Assembly: GCA_023446865.1 (NCBI GenBank)
Contig: JAEXPL010000163.1
Location: 1-9,269, forward strand
Source of the DNA: Verrucomicrobiota bacterium
Lineage (GTDB): Bacteria > Verrucomicrobiota > Verrucomicrobiia > Opitutales > Opitutaceae
DNA length: 9,269 nt
Direction of reading: 5' to 3'
Below are positions 6,173-9,269 of the stretch, in pieces. The notes beneath the pieces were generated by a model, which was not told the DNA's origin, searched no databases, and saw only the letters and a program-made list of their open reading frames with translations. Every line of letters begins with the position of its first letter. The stretch's first letter is position 1. The position numbers were made by a program, and so were the translations under genes.

Positions 6173-8713
6173 ATGGCCGCACCCGAAGACCTCCCGCAGA
6201 ACACCCCTGCCAACCAGCCCATCGGCGAATCCTACGACGCCTCCAAACTGGGCAAACTCGAAGGTCTCGAAGCGGTCCGGAAGAAGCCGGGCATGTACAT
6301 CGGCGGCACCGATGAACGCGCATTGCACCACTGCGTTTCCGAAGTGCTGGACAACTCCGTCGACGAGCATCTCGCCGGCCACTGCAGCACCATCGACGTC
6401 ACCATCCACCTCGACGGTTCCATCTCCATCCGCGACAACGGCCGTGGCATCCCGGTCGACATCCACCCCCAGTACGGCATCCCCGGCGTCGAGATGGTGC
6501 TGACCACGCTGCATTCGGGCGGCAAGTACGGGCAGGGCGGTTACAAGTTCTCCGGCGGCACCCACGGCGTCGGTGCGAAATGCGTCAACGCCGTCTCCGA
6601 GTGGTTCGAGGTCGAGGTCTCCCGCAACGGCCAAGTCCACCACATGACCTTCGAGCGCGGCAAGACCACCAAGAAGCTGGAGGTCATCGGCAAAGCCAAG
6701 GGCACCGGCACGCTCATCTCCTTCAAGCCCGACCCCGAGATCTTCAAGGACACCACTGTTTTCCAGTCCGACATCATCAGCCGCCGCCTGCGTGAGTTGG
6801 CCTTCCTCAACTCCGGCCTGCGCATCAATTTCACCGACGAGCGCCCCGCCAATCCCAAACCCGAGACCTATTTCTACAAGGACGGCGTCGTCGAGTTCGT
6901 GAAGCAACTCAATACCGGCAAGGCCGCACTCCATCCCACGCCCATCCGCATCGCCAAGGAAACCGCCACCACGATCGACGGCAAAAACGCGGAGGTCCAC
7001 GTCGAGGTCGTCCTCCAGTACAACGACTCCTTCAACGACCTCGTCTTCTGCTACACCAACACCGTCCATAATCCCGACGGCGGCACCCATCTCTCCGGTT
7101 TCCGCTCCGCCCTCACCCGCGCCATCAACCAGTTCGCCCGCGCCAACAACATCCTCAAGGAAAAGGATCCCCAGATCACCGGCGACGACGTGCGCGAAGG
7201 CCTCGCTGCCGTCATCTCCATCAAGCACAGCGACCCGAAGTTCGAGTCGCAGACCAAGGTGAAGCTCCTCTCCCCCGAGGTCGAAAGCATCGTCGGCTCC
7301 GCCACCTACGAAGGCCTGACCTTCGCCTTCGAGTCCACCCCGGTGATCGCCAAGCGCATCATCGAGAAGTCGCTCGTCGCCGCCCGGGCCCGCGAAGCCG
7401 CCCGCAAGGCCCGCGAGACCATCCGCAAAGGCGCCCTCTCCGGCGGCGGCCTCCCCGGCAAGCTCGCCGACTGCTCCGAGCGCGATCCCGCCCTCTGCGA
7501 GATCTACATGGTCGAAGGCGACTCCGCCGGTGGCTCCGCCAAGCAAGGACGCGACCGCCGTTTCCAGGCCATCCTGCCCCTGCGCGGCAAGGTCCTCAAC
7601 GTCGAGAAGGCCCGCATCGACAAGGTCCTCGCCAACGAGGAAATCCGCACCCTCATCACCGCGTTCGGCACCGGCATCGGCGACATTGAGGGCGAGGGCG
7701 CGTTCGACGTCTCCAAGGCCCGCTACCACAAGATCATCATCATGACCGATGCCGATGTGGACGGCTCCCACATCCGCACCCTCCTGCTCACCTTCATCTA
7801 CCGCAAGATGCGCGGCCTCATCGAGCAGGGCTACGTCTACATCGCCCAGCCGCCGCTCTACCGCATCAAGCGCAAGAAGCGCGAGCAGTACATCGACAAC
7901 GACGACCAGCTCAACCGCATCCTCCTCGAGCTCGGCTCGGAGGACATCACCCTCACCCGCCTCGCCGACCACCACACCTTCACCCCGCAGCAGGTCGACC
8001 GCATCGTCGAGACCCTCGCCACCATCGAGAAACTCGGCGCCGGCGTCACCCGCCACGGCGCCGCCCTCGTCGAATACCTCGACCACCGCCGGCCGGACAC
8101 CAACGAGCTCCCCCGCTACGTCGCCCGTATCCGCGAAGGCAACAAGGAGAGCCACCGTTTTCTCTTCAACGACGCCGACCGCGCCGCCTTCAACACCGAG
8201 ATGAACCTCGATGCCGACCTCGGCGGCACCACCGAGAACGGCAACGGCGACACCCCAAAACCGCCACCGCCCGAGACGCCCCGGCGCGTGAAAATCCACG
8301 AGATCTACGAGGCCACCGAGCTCACCAAGCTCCTCAAAACCCTCGCCACCTCCGGCCTCGACATCGCCCGCTTCGCCCCCGCCGAGGAGCCTGTCTTCCT
8401 CCTCACCGAAAACGCCGGCCTCAAGACCGAGTCCAAGACTCCCCTCGCCGGCCCGTTGGAAATCGTCGCCCATGCGCGCCAGATCGGCCGCCGCGGCCTC
8501 ACCATCCAGCGCTACAAGGGTCTCGGCGAAATGAATCCCGAGCAGCTCTTCGAGACCACGATGGACCCCGAGAAGCGCCGCCTCCTGCGCGTCAACATCG
8601 CCGATGCCGCCAAGGCCGACGAGATGTTCACCCTCCTCATGGGCGAGGAAGTCCCGCCCCGCCGCCAGTTCATCGAGGACAACGCCCTCAACGTCCAGTT
8701 CCTCGACGTGTAA
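6173..8713 (+). CDS. gyrB: DNA gyrase subunit B
   Basis: GyrB is the ATPase subunit of DNA gyrase, which introduces negative supercoils with GyrA. The 846-residue protein shows every landmark: PGMYIG near the start; GHKL ATPase residues Glu57, Asn61 and Asp88 (E. coli Glu42, Asn46, Asp73); the ATP-lid loop GGTHGVG at 128-134; the transducer motif GGTHLSGFRSALTR; TOPRIM residues Glu448 (EGDSAGG) and Asp526/528/530 (TDADVDG); and the tail RYKGLGEMNPEQL about 780-790 ending FIEDNALNVQFLDV. Between about 565 and 775 lies a long insert like that of E. coli GyrB, containing a Gly/Asn then Pro-rich linker at about 684-705. The ATG at 6173 is preferred; an in-frame GTG at 6125 would add 16 residues, and neither has a Shine-Dalgarno. 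GyrB rather than ParE is supported by the insert and the adjacent gyrA. It probably forms a transcription unit with gyrA, 106 bp downstream. Confidence 0.97.
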   Translation: MAAPEDLPQNTPANQPIGESYDASKLGKLEGLEAVRKKPGMYIGGTDERALHHCVSEVLDNSVDEHLAGHCSTIDVTIHLDGSISIRDNGRGIPVDIHPQYGIPGVEMVLTTLHSGGKYGQGGYKFSGGTHGVGAKCVNAVSEWFEVEVSRNGQVHHMTFERGKTTKKLEVIGKAKGTGTLISFKPDPEIFKDTTVFQSDIISRRLRELAFLNSGLRINFTDERPANPKPETYFYKDGVVEFVKQLNTGKAALHPTPIRIAKETATTIDGKNAEVHVEVVLQYNDSFNDLVFCYTNTVHNPDGGTHLSGFRSALTRAINQFARANNILKEKDPQITGDDVREGLAAVISIKHSDPKFESQTKVKLLSPEVESIVGSATYEGLTFAFESTPVIAKRIIEKSLVAARAREAARKARETIRKGALSGGGLPGKLADCSERDPALCEIYMVEGDSAGGSAKQGRDRRFQAILPLRGKVLNVEKARIDKVLANEEIRTLITAFGTGIGDIEGEGAFDVSKARYHKIIIMTDADVDGSHIRTLLLTFIYRKMRGLIEQGYVYIAQPPLYRIKRKKREQYIDNDDQLNRILLELGSEDITLTRLADHHTFTPQQVDRIVETLATIEKLGAGVTRHGAALVEYLDHRRPDTNELPRYVARIREGNKESHRFLFNDADRAAFNTEMNLDADLGGTTENGNGDTPKPPPPETPRRVKIHEIYEATELTKLLKTLATSGLDIARFAPAEEPVFLLTENAGLKTESKTPLAGPLEIVAHARQIGRRGLTIQRYKGLGEMNPEQLFETTMDPEKRRLLRVNIADAAKADEMFTLLMGEEVPPRRQFIEDNALNVQFLDV

Positions 8714-8729
8714 CGCCTCCGGCTAACTC

Positions 8730-8797
8730 AGAACGCAGAATGGAGAATGATGAAGTGAAACGCGTTTCCTCCTCCTAAGTTCTGCATTCTGCACTCT
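8730..8797. repeat. Imperfect inverted repeat with nested palindrome in the gyrB-gyrA spacer
   Basis: The 18-nt arm 8730-8747 (AGAACGCAGAATGGAGAA) pairs with 8780-8797 (TTCTGCATTCTGCACTCT) at 15 of 18 positions. Inside the 32-nt loop is a perfect 12-bp palindrome, GAAACGCGTTTC (8757-8768). The arms are built from short GAATG/CAGAA words, and the right arm runs into more pyrimidine-rich repeats (CTCTCCACTCTTCC). Base composition is clearly less GC-rich than the flanking genes. It looks like a dispersed intergenic repeat of REP or MITE type; no transposase or target-site duplication is visible. Confidence 0.65.
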
Positions 8798-8819
8798 CCA
8801 CTCTTCCTTCGCTTCCATC

Positions 8820-9269
8820 GTGTACACCGCCAACGAAAAAGTCGCGCCGGCCAACATCACCGAGATCATGCAGACGGCCTACATCGAGTACTCGATGTCG
8901 GTCATCGTCTCGCGCGCCCTGCCCGACGCCCGCGACGGCCTCAAACCCGTGCAGCGCCGCATCCTCTACGCGATGCTCCGCGAAGGCCTCCTGCACAACC
9001 GCCCCTACGACAAATGCGCCGGCGTCGTCGGTGAAGTGCTGAAGAACTACCACCCGCACGGCGACTCCTCCGTCTACGATACCCTCGTCCGCCTCGCGCA
9101 GACGTGGGTGATGCGCTACCCGCTCATCGACCCGCAGGGCAACTTCGGCTCCGTCGAAGGCGACCCCGCCGCCGCCTACCGCTACACCGAGTGCCGTCTC
9201 AACGAGATCGCCGAGGACCTCCTCAAGGACATCGACGAGGACACCGTCGACTTCGTTCCCAACTACAAG
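8820..9269 (+). CDS. gyrA: DNA gyrase subunit A, N-terminal 150 codons
   Basis: GyrA is the DNA-cleaving subunit of gyrase and partners the GyrB encoded just upstream. The window holds residues 1-150 and ends inside the gene. The start is GTG at 8820. It is supported by the family-typical stretch NITEIMQTAYIEYSMSVIVS, then RALPDARDGLKPVQRRILYAM, and by numbering that then matches E. coli exactly: the quinolone-resistance region HPHGDSSVYDTL has Ser83 and Asp87, and the catalytic tyrosine is Tyr122 with Arg121 before it (RYTE). No other ATG lies between the gyrB stop and this point in frame, and no Shine-Dalgarno is seen. ParC or another type IIA A subunit is less likely given gyrB next door and the matching numbering, but the C-terminal GyrA-box that would settle it is outside the window. 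Confidence 0.95.
   Translation, partial: MYTANEKVAPANITEIMQTAYIEYSMSVIVSRALPDARDGLKPVQRRILYAMLREGLLHNRPYDKCAGVVGEVLKNYHPHGDSSVYDTLVRLAQTWVMRYPLIDPQGNFGSVEGDPAAAYRYTECRLNEIAEDLLKDIDEDTVDFVPNYK

Noticed and set aside
6050..8473. Minus-strand open frame of 807 codons opposite gyrB
   Set aside because: It is antisense to an unmistakable GyrB, rich in Gly, Asp, Val and Leu as expected from the complement of GC-rich codons, with no recognisable domain.
8766..8775. TCCTCCTCC before gyrA as a ribosome-binding signal
   Set aside because: In the mRNA sense it equals the anti-Shine-Dalgarno rather than its complement, and it is 45 nt or more from the start.
1..9269. CRISPR array, tRNA, rRNA, insertion sequence or phage genes
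   Set aside because: No regularly spaced identical repeats outside the coding RCC1 array, no tRNA-like cloverleaf, no rRNA sequence and no transposase or integrase were seen on either strand.

Overview
The window is GC-rich bacterial DNA holding four complete genes and the start of a fifth. The best guess for its origin is Opitutaceae or a close relative in Verrucomicrobiota. This rests on the style of the large secreted protein (RCC1 repeats reading LALCSDGTVAAWG, with Ig, Fn3 and beta-helix modules) and on a GyrB with an E. coli-type insert. It is an inference from remembered family features, since no search could be run.

Layout. (1) Positions 80-4171, minus strand: a 1363-residue secreted modular protein made of a signal peptide, an Ig-like domain, a seven-repeat RCC1 propeller, further Ig-like domains, Fn3, a right-handed beta-helix, a second Fn3, and a Gly-rich/hydrophobic/Arg tail like a CTERM sorting signal. 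(2) Positions 4172-4574: a gene-free divergent spacer with a promoter-like pair almost touching the start codon of the secreted protein. (3) Positions 4575-5483, plus strand: a ten-helix EamA/DMT-family permease. (4) Positions 5573-5986, minus strand: a small Rrf2-family regulator that lacks iron-sulfur cysteines and ends like CymR. It converges on the permease gene. (5) Positions 5987-6172: a divergent spacer with a perfect 14-bp palindrome and a GC-rich hairpin. (6) Positions 6173-8713, plus strand: gyrB. (7) Positions 8714-8819: a spacer with an imperfect inverted repeat around a 12-bp palindrome. (8) Positions 8820-9269, plus strand: the first 150 codons of gyrA, cut by the window edge.

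How the genes relate. gyrB and gyrA encode the two subunits of DNA gyrase, are co-directional, and probably form one transcription unit with a structured spacer. The Rrf2 regulator and gyrB are divergent, so the palindrome between them could control either gene, most simply the regulator itself. The secreted protein is a separate surface or exported factor of unknown ligand. None of the five chosen starts has a recognisable Shine-Dalgarno sequence.

No complete new multi-gene system is visible. The most interesting leads are the CymR-like Tyr-Ile tail of the regulator, the palindrome beside it, the structured gyrB-gyrA spacer, the repeat-built secreted protein with its sorting tail, and its possibly leaderless promoter.
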